From Bacillota bacterium (GTDB lineage: Bacteria; Bacillota; Sulfobacillia; Sulfobacillales; Sulfobacillaceae): DNA of 64,000 nt. Numbering within the stretch: the first letter of the stretch is position 1; the number at the start of each line of letters is the position of its first letter. Below the pieces are notes generated by a model. It searched no databases. It had not been told where the DNA came from and saw nothing but the letters and a program-made list of their open reading frames with translations. The stretch lies in contig JAPNUR010000009.1 of the NCBI GenBank assembly GCA_026627385.1, forward strand, positions 50,479 to 114,478, in the 5' to 3' direction. The translations under genes were made by a program, and so were the position numbers. Positions 17,013 to 25,507 of the stretch are shown here, piece after piece.

Positions 17013-17348
17013 ATGCCATCCGTCCTTCGTTATTCCCCTCATTGCCTACCATTGGCCGTGACACCATAGTCGACTGGAAAGATCACCGTACGCTAGTCCC
17101 GGCGATCTCCCTTCCGCATCAATGCATTGCTTTTGCAAACCCAATGTCGCGTACTCCAAGCCGATGCCACATCCGTTCATACTGAAACAGTCTGGTATGA
17201 ATCACCTAACTCACCCCTCGACCCGACCAACTCTCTAGTTGCGATTTTTACATTTATTCTTCGACACAAGCAGGACATTTAGCCTTAAATCACGAATTGA
17301 CTGATTATCAACAGGAACATACGTGTCTTTATTGATAAGGAGTATGTT

Positions 17349-18180
17349 ATGAAGCAACATTTTGGCGGTCCATGGACGCACTTAAAATTAACCGTGTTAA
17401 AGCAATATCTTACACGATATGTCCTGGCTTTGAAAAATCAAAGGTTTTATAAAGTATACATTGACTCGTTCGCCGGGGATGGCACTATTGCCACGAAAAC
17501 AGGCTTGGTACTCGAAGGCTCAGCAAAAATTGCCTTAGATACTGAAGGGTTTGACGAATATATCTTCATAGAGAAATCGGAGCAAAACATACACGCCTTA
17601 AGAAACCTCTGTGATTCGTACCCTACAAAAACCGTACGATTACTGAGTGGTGATGCAAACCGGCAAATCAAGGAATGGATCGCATCGGCAGCCAACATTC
17701 GCGGGCTAAGAGGCGTGGCCTTTTTTGATCCATTCGGGATGGAGCTAGCATGGGACACCCTGGAATGCGTAGCCGAAACCCATGCATTAGACGTCTGGTA
17801 TTGGTTTCCTTTAAGCGGATTATACCGCCAAACTCCGCGGTCTCGAGATAAAATCAGTGATGATAAAATTGCTAGCGTGACAAAGTTGTTCGGCACGGAT
17901 CAATGGCTACGGGATTTTTATTCGGAAACACCGCAAATGTCATTTTTCGAAAACCAACCCGATTATGTCCGCGCCGACGTTCAATTTCTCGAAAAATTGG
18001 ACGAAAGGCCGGTTGGAAACCATCTTTCCTGCAGTCGCACAACCCTTACGCTTGCCCCGAACAGGTGCACCGTTGTATTCGCTCTTTTTTGCAGTGTCAA
18101 ATCCTAATCCCAAAGCCCAGCAACTAGCTATGCGAATCGCAACGTATATTCTAAAGAGCGCAGATAAGCATCCACTTTAA
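17349..18180 (+). pseudogene. tcmP: Three-Cys-motif partner protein TcmP, frameshifted
   Basis: The N-terminal about 218 residues (from ATG 17349, AAGGAG seven bases upstream) match TcmP: HLKLTVLKQYL, IDSFAGDGTI, IFIEKSEQN, AFFDPFGMELAWDTLE. Around 17995-18005 the frame changes: the original frame runs on to 18107 with unrelated sequence, while the next frame supplies the expected C terminus (GRLETIFPAVAQPL, APLYSLFFAVSNPNPKA) to TAA 18180. A 1-base insertion or 2-base loss explains this; sequencing error is possible. TcmP is a methyltransferase-like protein of unknown function, named for its pairing with the radical-SAM-like protein that follows here. The stretch 17.2-18.2 kb is visibly more A+T-rich than its surroundings. 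Confidence 0.82.
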
Positions 18181-18202
18181 GCATTCAGAGGAGGAATCGC
18201 CT

Positions 18203-18943
18203 TTGGGAAGTCGGACTCACATCGAGTGGACCGATGTCACATGGAATCCCGTCACCGGCTGTACTAAAGTTAGTCAAGGATGCAAGCATTGTTATGCTGA
18301 ACGCATGGCCCGTCGGTTGCAGGCGATGGGATCATCGCGGTACGCAAATGGGTTCCGTGTCACATTGCATCCTGACGTTTTGACTCGACCGTTGCATTGG
18401 GTCAAGCCTCGTCGTATTTTTGTTAATTCCATGAGCGACGTCTTTCACCCCGATGTTCCCGATGCGTTCATCGCGCACATTTTTTCCGTTATGGCCCAAA
18501 CGCCCCAGCATACCTACCAGATCCTAACCAAACGTCCCGAGCGTATGGCTAACATGGCGCCCTACCTACCGTTTCCGCCGAATTTGTGGGTGGGTACCAG
18601 TGTGGAATCGCAAGACGTCGTGCAGCGTATCGAGTGGTTACGATTGGTTCCTGCGCACGTACGATTCTTGTCGTGCGAACCGTTGTTGGGCCCATTGCCA
18701 AAGTTGTCACTGAACAACATTCACTGGGTCATCGTCGGCGGCGAATCCGGGCCGAATGCTCGACCCATGGCGCGTGAGTGGGTCATTGAAATTCGCGATC
18801 AATGCATCAGTCAAGGAGTTCCGTTTTTCTTTAAGCAATGGGGCGGAACCCAGCGCACACGTGCTGGTCGATTGTTAGACGGACGGACGTGGGACGAATT
18901 TCCCGGCCCGTTTCAGTTGGAATCAGAATTCGCCCAAACTTAA
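18203..18943 (+). CDS. Three-Cys-motif / phage Gp37-Gp68 family protein (DUF5131)
   Basis: A 246-aa protein starting at TTG 18203, eight bases behind GAGGAGG. The motif GCTKVSQGCKHCYAERMA places cysteines at 20, 27 and 30 (CX6CX2C), the three-Cys motif thought to hold an iron-sulfur cluster in a radical-SAM-like barrel. Further family marks are IEWTDVTWNPVTGC, NSMSDVFHP, LTKRPERM, WVGTSVE, FLSCEPLLG, VIVGGESGP and FFFKQWGG. It follows tcmP by 22 bp, the standard pairing. Function is unknown; occurrence in phages and mobile regions is established. Confidence 0.9.
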   Translation: MGSRTHIEWTDVTWNPVTGCTKVSQGCKHCYAERMARRLQAMGSSRYANGFRVTLHPDVLTRPLHWVKPRRIFVNSMSDVFHPDVPDAFIAHIFSVMAQTPQHTYQILTKRPERMANMAPYLPFPPNLWVGTSVESQDVVQRIEWLRLVPAHVRFLSCEPLLGPLPKLSLNNIHWVIVGGESGPNARPMAREWVIEIRDQCISQGVPFFFKQWGGTQRTRAGRLLDGRTWDEFPGPFQLESEFAQT

Positions 18944-18956
18944 ACGATGCTCTTAT

Positions 18957-18987
18957 GGGTACCGGTTCGGGATGTCGGGTACCGGTT
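18957..18987. repeat. Two direct copies of an 11-bp sequence
   Basis: GGGTACCGGTT occurs at 18957-18967 and again at 18977-18987, 20 bp apart (two helical turns), just after the Gp37/Gp68-type gene. It may be a protein-binding site or chance. Confidence 0.4.
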
Positions 18988-19106
18988 AGTACTCGTACGT
19001 CAGGCTGTCAGCGCCGTGGTTCAGATACGCCCAATTTCTCTATCAAATTTCACTGCGCGGTCCAAACGTACCAGCTTCCCTTGGGTCCGCGGGATACAGC
19101 GGGCAT

Positions 19107-20321
19107 TCAGCCGGCCATAAGCTCGCGACCACCAATCCAGACTCGGTAAACAGGATTGTGACCGAGCCGGTAGGGGATCATGCCCACCGATTCCGTATCC
19201 AACACCACCACGTTGGCCCGTTGACCCACCGCGAGTGACCCAATCTGTTCCTCCTTGCCCAACACATAAGCCGCATGCCGCGTTACTGCCGCTAACGCTT
19301 CTTCAGGTGTGATGTCGCAAAGATTGACAGCGACGGCCATCACCGTTGGCAAATTCCCAACGGGACTGGTGCCGGGGTTTAAGTCGGTGGCCAAAGCCAC
19401 TCGTACTCCGCGATTGATAAGTTCGCGCAACGGTGCATAATGATGCCGGTTTGCGTAGAACGAAGCCGTCGGCATCACGACGCCAGCCATCCGTGATTGC
19501 ACCATCAGGTCGATTTCCTGGGGTGTTAAGTGCTCAAGATGATCCACCGCACGCGCGCCCACTGTTGCTGCCGCAACTATGCCCCCGATACTCGAGAACT
19601 GATTTGTGTGAAGGCGGCGAATAATGGGCAACGGAACTGCTTCCAAGAAACGCCGCACTTGATCCGGCGTAAAAGCCGTCGTCTCCACGAAGGCGTCCAC
19701 CGCATCTAATAACCCTTCGTGAATAGCCATTGGCAAGAGATTGTTCACCACCGCATCAACCCATTGGTCGGACCCGAAGTCCGGCGGAATCGCATGGAGA
19801 AACAGTCCGGTCGCCACAACATCTAACGGCAACGTGCTAGCCAACTGTTTAATGAGGCGCAGGGCGCGCAATTCTTGATCGACGGTCAGGCCGTATCCTG
19901 ATTTCATCTCCATTGTCGTCGTGCCCCACCTCATGGCCTCCTCAACGAGTCCGCGCGCCATTGCAATAATGGCGGAATCGCTAGCCGCGGCCCACTGGCG
20001 GCTGGATCGAACAATGCCTCCTTTTTCGCGCGTCAACGCCTCATAGCTGGTCCCACTCAGGCGCGCCAAATATTCGTCAAGCCGCCAGGCAGCGAACGGA
20101 ATGTGCGTATGGCAATCGACAAAGCCCGGCACGATGGCCCTGCCCTCAACATCCACCACAGTATCCACGTTAGAAAGACCAGGCAACAGGTGAGCGGTAT
20201 GATCGACCTGGTAAATCGCGCCGCCTTCCATAAAGACAGCCCCATCGTCCAGGATTCGCCAACCGTTCAGATTAGCCGGATCGTCGGCATACACACGACC
20301 ATGAATCAATGCAACACCCAT
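19107..20321 (-). CDS. hutI: Imidazolonepropionase
   Basis: Hydrolyses 4-imidazolone-5-propionate to N-formimino-L-glutamate, third step of histidine breakdown. The 404-aa amidohydrolase has DCHTHIPF (metal ligands His 71 and His 73), Arg 80 in the substrate-carboxylate position, KSGYGLTVDQE (family signature), LHAIPP (third His region), LHTNQFS where the family usually reads HAD/E-E/Q, AVDHLEHL, and ATDLNPGTSP with the metal aspartate. The ATG at 20321 is preceded by GAAGGGG; the upstream extension to 20339 is not needed. It ends the operon that starts with the peptide-binding protein, 43 bp behind the HAL-family gene. Confidence 0.9.
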   Translation of the reverse strand: MGVALIHGRVYADDPANLNGWRILDDGAVFMEGGAIYQVDHTAHLLPGLSNVDTVVDVEGRAIVPGFVDCHTHIPFAAWRLDEYLARLSGTSYEALTREKGGIVRSSRQWAAASDSAIIAMARGLVEEAMRWGTTTMEMKSGYGLTVDQELRALRLIKQLASTLPLDVVATGLFLHAIPPDFGSDQWVDAVVNNLLPMAIHEGLLDAVDAFVETTAFTPDQVRRFLEAVPLPIIRRLHTNQFSSIGGIVAAATVGARAVDHLEHLTPQEIDLMVQSRMAGVVMPTASFYANRHHYAPLRELINRGVRVALATDLNPGTSPVGNLPTVMAVAVNLCDITPEEALAAVTRHAAYVLGKEEQIGSLAVGQRANVVVLDTESVGMIPYRLGHNPVYRVWIGGRELMAG

Positions 20322-20364
20322 TGGTCCACCCCTTCTCACGTCCTCGACCGCCGAAGCCGGCCTC

Positions 20365-21849
20365 TTAGCTATCTTCCGGCCCGGGGTCCTCCGTCAGCCA
20401 CCGGTTTACCTCTTGCAATTGCTCAAACGGCGCCAGCGTAACATCCCCTTCCCAGCGAGAGACTTGATCCACCAGCGGCTTCAGGGGCGGACCAACGGGA
20501 AGACCGCGTAATTTTAGCGCGCGGGTGGCGCAAAGGAGCTCAATCCCGGTTACAAGCGACCACAAATTGAGAAGTTGTTGGAGCTTTTGCGCACTGGGGG
20601 CGCTCATACTGCCGTAGTCTTCAACACCTGCCGCTAAATCGTGCGATTGTAAAAGGGGGCCCTGAGATAAATGCTGCGCCTCCTCCAAAATGCTAGACAG
20701 CGTCAATTCGTATAACCCGTAGCCTGAATCGCCAGCAAACAATGCCAATCCCGACGTTAATTGCGAATAATGATGATTGAGTAGTTTCACAACCCGCTGG
20801 CTTTGAATCGTCATCACCCGCGAGACAGCCGCTCGTAGCGCGTCTAAATCCATAGCGAGAAGGGTTACGTCAAAATTGCCATTCGACACCACCTCACCAG
20901 CTGACGTGACAACCGGGTTGTCACGGGAAGCGTGGATAGAGGCGTTCACCTCCCGTTCCACCCGCTTGGCGGCGGTCAAAGCGGCGGCCATTACCGACGG
21001 CGCGCAGCGCCACGATAACGGATCTTGAATGTCGCGCGGTCGAAGGGGAGTGCCGTTCAGACGGCTTTGCAGTTGCTGTGCCACCTTTGCTGCAACGCTG
21101 TCGACGAGCGCAATAATGTCTGGTCTCAAGGCGGCTGGATTCGCCTGCCAAGCGAGCCAGCTTAAAGCTGTGGCATCCATGGCGCGTGCACTTAACCGGG
21201 TCCACCGCGTCAGCGCTGACACTGTCAGCGCATGGGTGTAACTATTGCCCCCTATCAGCGCCAGTCCATCGCGCATTGTTAGCATGTGGGGACTGAATCC
21301 CCAACGGGCCAGTGCGTCGCCGGCAAGCTGCAGTCCATCCCCGTCGGGTGTCCACACCCACCCTTCGCCTAATGCCAACCGCGCCATATGCGCCAGAATC
21401 GTGATATCCGCTTCGCCCACGGAGCCAAATTGCGGCAGCGCCGGGATCAGGCCCGCATTGTATACATTCAGAAACCACTCGAAGGTTTGCGGATGAATGC
21501 CCGAGCCTCCTCGACTTAATTCGACTAATCGCATGCCCATCACCAGACGGCTCAATTCAGGGGTCAACCATTCCCCATAGCCCGCCGCGTGATCCCGGAT
21601 CATGCGCGCATTAAACTGAGACATCTCGTTGGACGCCACGCCGTGGGTTTTTAGGGCCCCAACGCCGGTGGTAGCGCCATAGATAGGGCCCGATCCAGAC
21701 GATACCGCGTGTTCCAGGCTTTCCCGCCGTTCCGCGAGCAGTCTCCATACGCGCGGCGTGACAACTACGCGCGTCGTGGGATGACCCAACGCGGTAAGTT
21801 CCCGAAGGTTGAGCCTCTTGCAATCGAATACGACCGTTTGTCCTGTCAT
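20365..21849 (-). CDS. HAL/PAL-family protein lacking the MIO Ala-Ser-Gly tripeptide
   Basis: A 494-aa member of the aromatic amino acid ammonia-lyase superfamily: IYGATTGVGALKTH (inner Tyr loop), SRGGSGIHP, FGSVGEADITILAHM, QDPLSWRCAPSVM (Arg loop), RDNPVV and QSQRVVKLLNH. In histidine ammonia-lyase the sequence after GSVG is Ala-Ser-Gly-Asp, and Ala-Ser-Gly cyclises to the electrophilic MIO group. Here GSVG is followed by Glu 146-Ala 147-Asp, one residue shorter, so MIO cannot form; the INGTQ and Tyr (YSxR) positions are also changed. It may be a non-MIO enzyme, a different lyase or a regulatory/binding relative. Context (hutI beside it, urocanase and HutF-like across the promoter) still points to histidine or a derivative. 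Length is normal and there is no sign of decay. Confidence 0.88.
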   Translation of the reverse strand: MTGQTVVFDCKRLNLRELTALGHPTTRVVVTPRVWRLLAERRESLEHAVSSGSGPIYGATTGVGALKTHGVASNEMSQFNARMIRDHAAGYGEWLTPELSRLVMGMRLVELSRGGSGIHPQTFEWFLNVYNAGLIPALPQFGSVGEADITILAHMARLALGEGWVWTPDGDGLQLAGDALARWGFSPHMLTMRDGLALIGGNSYTHALTVSALTRWTRLSARAMDATALSWLAWQANPAALRPDIIALVDSVAAKVAQQLQSRLNGTPLRPRDIQDPLSWRCAPSVMAAALTAAKRVEREVNASIHASRDNPVVTSAGEVVSNGNFDVTLLAMDLDALRAAVSRVMTIQSQRVVKLLNHHYSQLTSGLALFAGDSGYGLYELTLSSILEEAQHLSQGPLLQSHDLAAGVEDYGSMSAPSAQKLQQLLNLWSLVTGIELLCATRALKLRGLPVGPPLKPLVDQVSRWEGDVTLAPFEQLQEVNRWLTEDPGPEDS

Positions 21850-21858
21850 TCCGTGCTC

Positions 21859-22785
21859 CTAGCGTAATCGAATACGCGGATCCAATAGGCCGTAAACACT
21901 ATCCACGACAAAGTTGGCCATGATAATCCAAAACGCACCAAAGAGTACCGTGCCCATCACTAATGGAACATCCAACGCGGAAATCGCGGTCCACGCTTGA
22001 AGCCCAATACCCGGCCATCCAAAGACCGTTTCCACGACCACTACCCCAGCCATAAAGTACCCGGCATCCATACCGATCTGGGTGACCAATGTCGTTAACA
22101 CCTGCGGCATCACGTGGCGCCAGATCACTTGCCGTTCAGACAGCCCTTTCGCTCGAGCGGTGGTCACATATTGCTGTGGCAGCACTTCAAGGATTCGGGA
22201 CCGAATCAGTTGTTGGTAATAGGCCGCGCCACCGATGCCAAGCGTCAGGCCGGGCAAAAATGCGTACCACAGCACCGGCGTTCCATACCCGCCCAAGGGA
22301 AACCAATGAAACTTAAAAGCAAAGACAAAGAGTAAAATAATCCCCACCCAAAACTGAGGCATGGCGATGGCCGCCATGCTTAGTGCACTACTGAGTCGAT
22401 CCAGCCATCCGCCCCGGCGCAGCGCGGCACCAATCCCCAACGGCAATCCTAATACGAGTTCCCAAAACACACCGGTAACCGCTAAGATAGCGGTCGCTGG
22501 AAATTTTGCCAAAATATCGCCTAACACCGGCGTCCCGAATTCGATCGAAGTGCCCAAGTTCAAATGGAGCAAGTTCCACAAATAACGACCATACTGAACA
22601 TATAGCGGTGCATCCAGACCGAGCTCCCGCCGGATGCGCATGACGTCAGCCACGGTTGCATGAGGTCCTGCAATGGTGCGGGCCGGATCCCCTGGCAACA
22701 AATAGGTGAGAATAAAGGTAATGCTCACAATCAGGAGGAGATCAACCAGCGACCAGACAAATCGTTTGGCAATATAGCTAAGCAA
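21859..22785 (-). CDS. Oligopeptide-type ABC transporter permease, DppB/OppB
   Basis: A 308-aa inner-membrane permease with six predicted membrane spans. The first span (LLLIVSITFILTYLLPG) ends in the DppB signature LPGDPA; the EAA loop reads YVTTARAKGLSERQVIWRHVMPQ. It is co-transcribed between the second permease (two bases upstream) and the HAL-family gene (nine bases downstream). With the binding protein it would import a peptide or related solute. No ATPase gene is in the operon. Confidence 0.93.
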   Translation of the reverse strand: MLSYIAKRFVWSLVDLLLIVSITFILTYLLPGDPARTIAGPHATVADVMRIRRELGLDAPLYVQYGRYLWNLLHLNLGTSIEFGTPVLGDILAKFPATAILAVTGVFWELVLGLPLGIGAALRRGGWLDRLSSALSMAAIAMPQFWVGIILLFVFAFKFHWFPLGGYGTPVLWYAFLPGLTLGIGGAAYYQQLIRSRILEVLPQQYVTTARAKGLSERQVIWRHVMPQVLTTLVTQIGMDAGYFMAGVVVVETVFGWPGIGLQAWTAISALDVPLVMGTVLFGAFWIIMANFVVDSVYGLLDPRIRLR

Positions 22786-22787
22786 TG

Positions 22788-23663
22788 CTAATGCCTCCTT
22801 CTGAGCGCTCGGTAACTTTCCCCGACCTGGGTAATCGCAATCACGGTCACCACAATAGCCAGCCCAGGATACAGGACCAATCCCGGGTCGGTGCTATAGT
22901 AGTTTTGACTCTGTGCAATCATGAGACCCCAGTCCGGAGTTGGCGGTTGAACGCCTACCCCGAGATAACTTAAGCCCGATTCTAGGAGAAAAACTTGGGC
23001 CACCGTCAAGACCGTGCGCACGACCACCGTATCCAATACGTTGGGGGCCAGATGACGCAGCATAATGCGCCAAGGAGAGGCACCGAGGGCGTAGGCCGCC
23101 GTCGTAAATTCTTGTTCGCGTAACGTGAGAATTTCCGCCCGCACGAGGCGGGCTGTGTATGTCCAGTAAATCGCGGCAATGATAATGATGAGGTTAATGA
23201 GGCGTGGGGAGACGATCAATACAATGGCCACCGCAAACAGCGTCAACGGAAAACTCATCAGCACGTTGATAAAGCGGGTAATGAGCGTATCGACCCAGCC
23301 TCCAAGATAACCGGCCGCAGTCCCGAGGACTAAACCAATGACGGACGAGGCAACGGCCGCTGTCAAACTAATCAACAGCGCGGGACGACCGCCATAAAGA
23401 AGCCGACTCAGTTCGTCACGACCAAATTGATCCGTCCCCAGGGGAAATTCGCGACTAGGTCCCAGAGGCGCCCCTGCCGCACTGAGTCCATTGGGAAACA
23501 TCGTGTCCGGGTTATGAGGGGCAAGCCAGGGGGCAAACACCGCCACAGCGACAATCGCGAGCACCACCGCCAACGAAATCGCGAGCGTCACACGAGCTCG
23601 GTTACCGGGCTTCATTCGGTACGGCGCCCGCACCTCACCCACTGGCTCTGCTGACGTGCTCAC
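22788..23663 (-). CDS. Oligopeptide-type ABC transporter permease, DppC/OppC
   Basis: A 291-aa permease. A short cytoplasmic N terminus is followed by a first span, then the DppC signature FPLGTDQFGRDELSRLLYG, four further spans and the EAA loop TAAYALGASPWRIMLRHLAPN. It starts at GTG 23663 with GGGGGG about ten bases upstream. It pairs with the DppB-type permease that follows two bases downstream. Confidence 0.93.
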   Translation of the reverse strand: MSTSAEPVGEVRAPYRMKPGNRARVTLAISLAVVLAIVAVAVFAPWLAPHNPDTMFPNGLSAAGAPLGPSREFPLGTDQFGRDELSRLLYGGRPALLISLTAAVASSVIGLVLGTAAGYLGGWVDTLITRFINVLMSFPLTLFAVAIVLIVSPRLINLIIIIAAIYWTYTARLVRAEILTLREQEFTTAAYALGASPWRIMLRHLAPNVLDTVVVRTVLTVAQVFLLESGLSYLGVGVQPPTPDWGLMIAQSQNYYSTDPGLVLYPGLAIVVTVIAITQVGESYRALRRRH

Positions 23664-23690
23664 TGGCTTGTCCCCCCATCATTCAATGTC

Positions 23691-25283
23691 TTATTGACTC
23701 AGTCGCAAGTGACTATAAATCGCAGGAAAGTACACGGCGGGCCGGACAAAGCCATGAACCCGCGGACTATGGAAGAACGTCGATTCGGGATAAAACAGCG
23801 GCACATAGGCAGCATCTTTCATGGCGCGCTCGTCAATCTTACGATACAGCGCCACTCGCGCGGGTCCTTGAGGCATCGACGCCGCCTTTTGCTCCCAGGC
23901 ATCCAGCACCGGATCGCTTAGGAACGCTGGGTTTGAGCCACCAGCCACAGCTGGGGAAGTAATGAACCCACTAATAAAGTCGGCCGGGTCGGGATAGTCC
24001 ATGTACCAACTGTAGGTCATCATCGGCACCTTCGCCAGCGCGGCTGTTTCAGTGGGCAAGGGCTTTGCCGTAATGTGAATCCCGATTCGGCCTAAGTCCG
24101 CCTCAACCTCGGTCTCAATTTGGGCGCTGCCCGTCATCTCACTGGCCAACCCCAACGTGGTGGAAAAGCCGTGCGGATAGCCCGCTTTCTTTAGAAGGGA
24201 CTTGGCCTTCGCAGGGTTGTAGGGATAGAGATTGGGAATGTCGCGACCTCCAAAGCCTGGTAACGACGGGGGCAGCACGCCATTCGCTGGTTGCGCCCGA
24301 CCGTTCAGCAGCTGCACTAAGTGCCGTTTGTTGATGGCCATTTGCACCGCTTCCCGAACCAGCGGGTTGTTAAACGGCTTGATTTTCTCGTTAAGCGCTA
24401 GGAGAATAACGGCCGGCAGATATCCACGGGTAATGTCCGACCGATATTGTGGGTTGGCCTCGAGCTGTAAGTAATTGGCGGAGGGTATCCCGTCACCCAC
24501 GATGTCAGCCTGTCCATCTTCGACGCGGAGAATGCCCACTGATGGGTCAACGTTAAAATCAAAAAGCACGTGCGCCGGATAAGCATGGCGGCGAAAATAG
24601 TGGGGATTTTTGCGAAGCAGCATGCTCACGCCTGTTTTCCACTGACTCACAATATACGGCCCGTCTGTTACGGGATTGGTGGCCACGCGATTTATGGCCG
24701 CGGGGTCCACGGGAAACGAAGCTGGCACTGACAGGACATACTGAAATGCCGAATAAGGCGTGCTTAAGGTATATTGCAAGGTGTGATCATTCAACGCTTT
24801 GATTCCCAGGTAAGAGGACTTGCCCGCTTCGTACGCATTCGCGCCTTTGACCATCCACCATAAATACGTGTCGGGGGACTGAAACTTCGGCGACAGTTCC
24901 GTGCGCAGAGCATAGACGAAATCCTGTGCTGTCAGTGGTTGGCCATTGGACCAGGTGGCTTTCGGGTTCAAATGAATCGTGTACACTAATCCATGATCGC
25001 TGACAATGGGATTCCCTTCCGCAACGCCTGGCTTTAATTGAAATCGCGAATTCATCGTGTATAGGCCAATGTAGAGAGCGCGCCCAATATTCCAATCTTC
25101 TGCATCGTAAATTTTTCGCGGATCAATCGTCTGAGGATTCCCGCTCCAGGTGACCACCAAGGTTCCCCCATTCACAGTCGCCGCCTGGTGCCGAGCATTG
25201 GTTGTGGAACCCTGACTTCCGCAGGCAGCGAGCCCTCCCGCCAGCAAAACGCTAGCCGCCATTAAGCCGACTCTCTTATTCAT
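23691..25283 (-). CDS. Peptide/solute-binding lipoprotein of family 5 (DppA/OppA-like)
   Basis: A 530-aa extracellular binding protein, probably anchored to the membrane: signal peptide MNKRVGLMAASVLLAGGLAA with lipobox LAAC at residues 18-21. Mature sequence has the SBP family 5 marks TIDPRKIYDAEDWNIGRALY, VYTIHLNPKATWSNGQPLTAQDFVYAL and LREAVQMAINKRHLV-like (VREAVQMAINKRHLV). ATG 25283 follows AGGAGG by nine bases. It heads the permease-HAL-hutI operon, so the ligand is likely a histidine-related compound or peptide; the sequence does not show which. Confidence 0.92.
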   Translation of the reverse strand: MNKRVGLMAASVLLAGGLAACGSQGSTTNARHQAATVNGGTLVVTWSGNPQTIDPRKIYDAEDWNIGRALYIGLYTMNSRFQLKPGVAEGNPIVSDHGLVYTIHLNPKATWSNGQPLTAQDFVYALRTELSPKFQSPDTYLWWMVKGANAYEAGKSSYLGIKALNDHTLQYTLSTPYSAFQYVLSVPASFPVDPAAINRVATNPVTDGPYIVSQWKTGVSMLLRKNPHYFRRHAYPAHVLFDFNVDPSVGILRVEDGQADIVGDGIPSANYLQLEANPQYRSDITRGYLPAVILLALNEKIKPFNNPLVREAVQMAINKRHLVQLLNGRAQPANGVLPPSLPGFGGRDIPNLYPYNPAKAKSLLKKAGYPHGFSTTLGLASEMTGSAQIETEVEADLGRIGIHITAKPLPTETAALAKVPMMTYSWYMDYPDPADFISGFITSPAVAGGSNPAFLSDPVLDAWEQKAASMPQGPARVALYRKIDERAMKDAAYVPLFYPESTFFHSPRVHGFVRPAVYFPAIYSHLRLSQ

Positions 25284-25507
25284 TGTCTGTAACCTCCTAC
25301 CTTAGTTTGCTGTGATATGGCTCCTGTTTTCGTCATAGATTCTTTGGTTAGGGGATATTCCTTCGATCTCCGGGAGATGATCGTCCAGACTTGCCCCGGT
25401 GCGGATGCTAAGCGCTTATAACGCTCGCGTTTCGGGGACACACCAGATTTCACCGCGGGCAAAATTGCCGGTGTACCGTCAATCGCTCAAGACGCGGTGA
25501 GCAACGG

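Noticed and set aside
19107..20321. HutI with a damaged active site (Glu to Gln in HTNQ)
   Set aside because: Many proteobacterial-type imidazolonepropionases read HADQ or HAEQ here, so the Gln is normal; metal ligands are all present.
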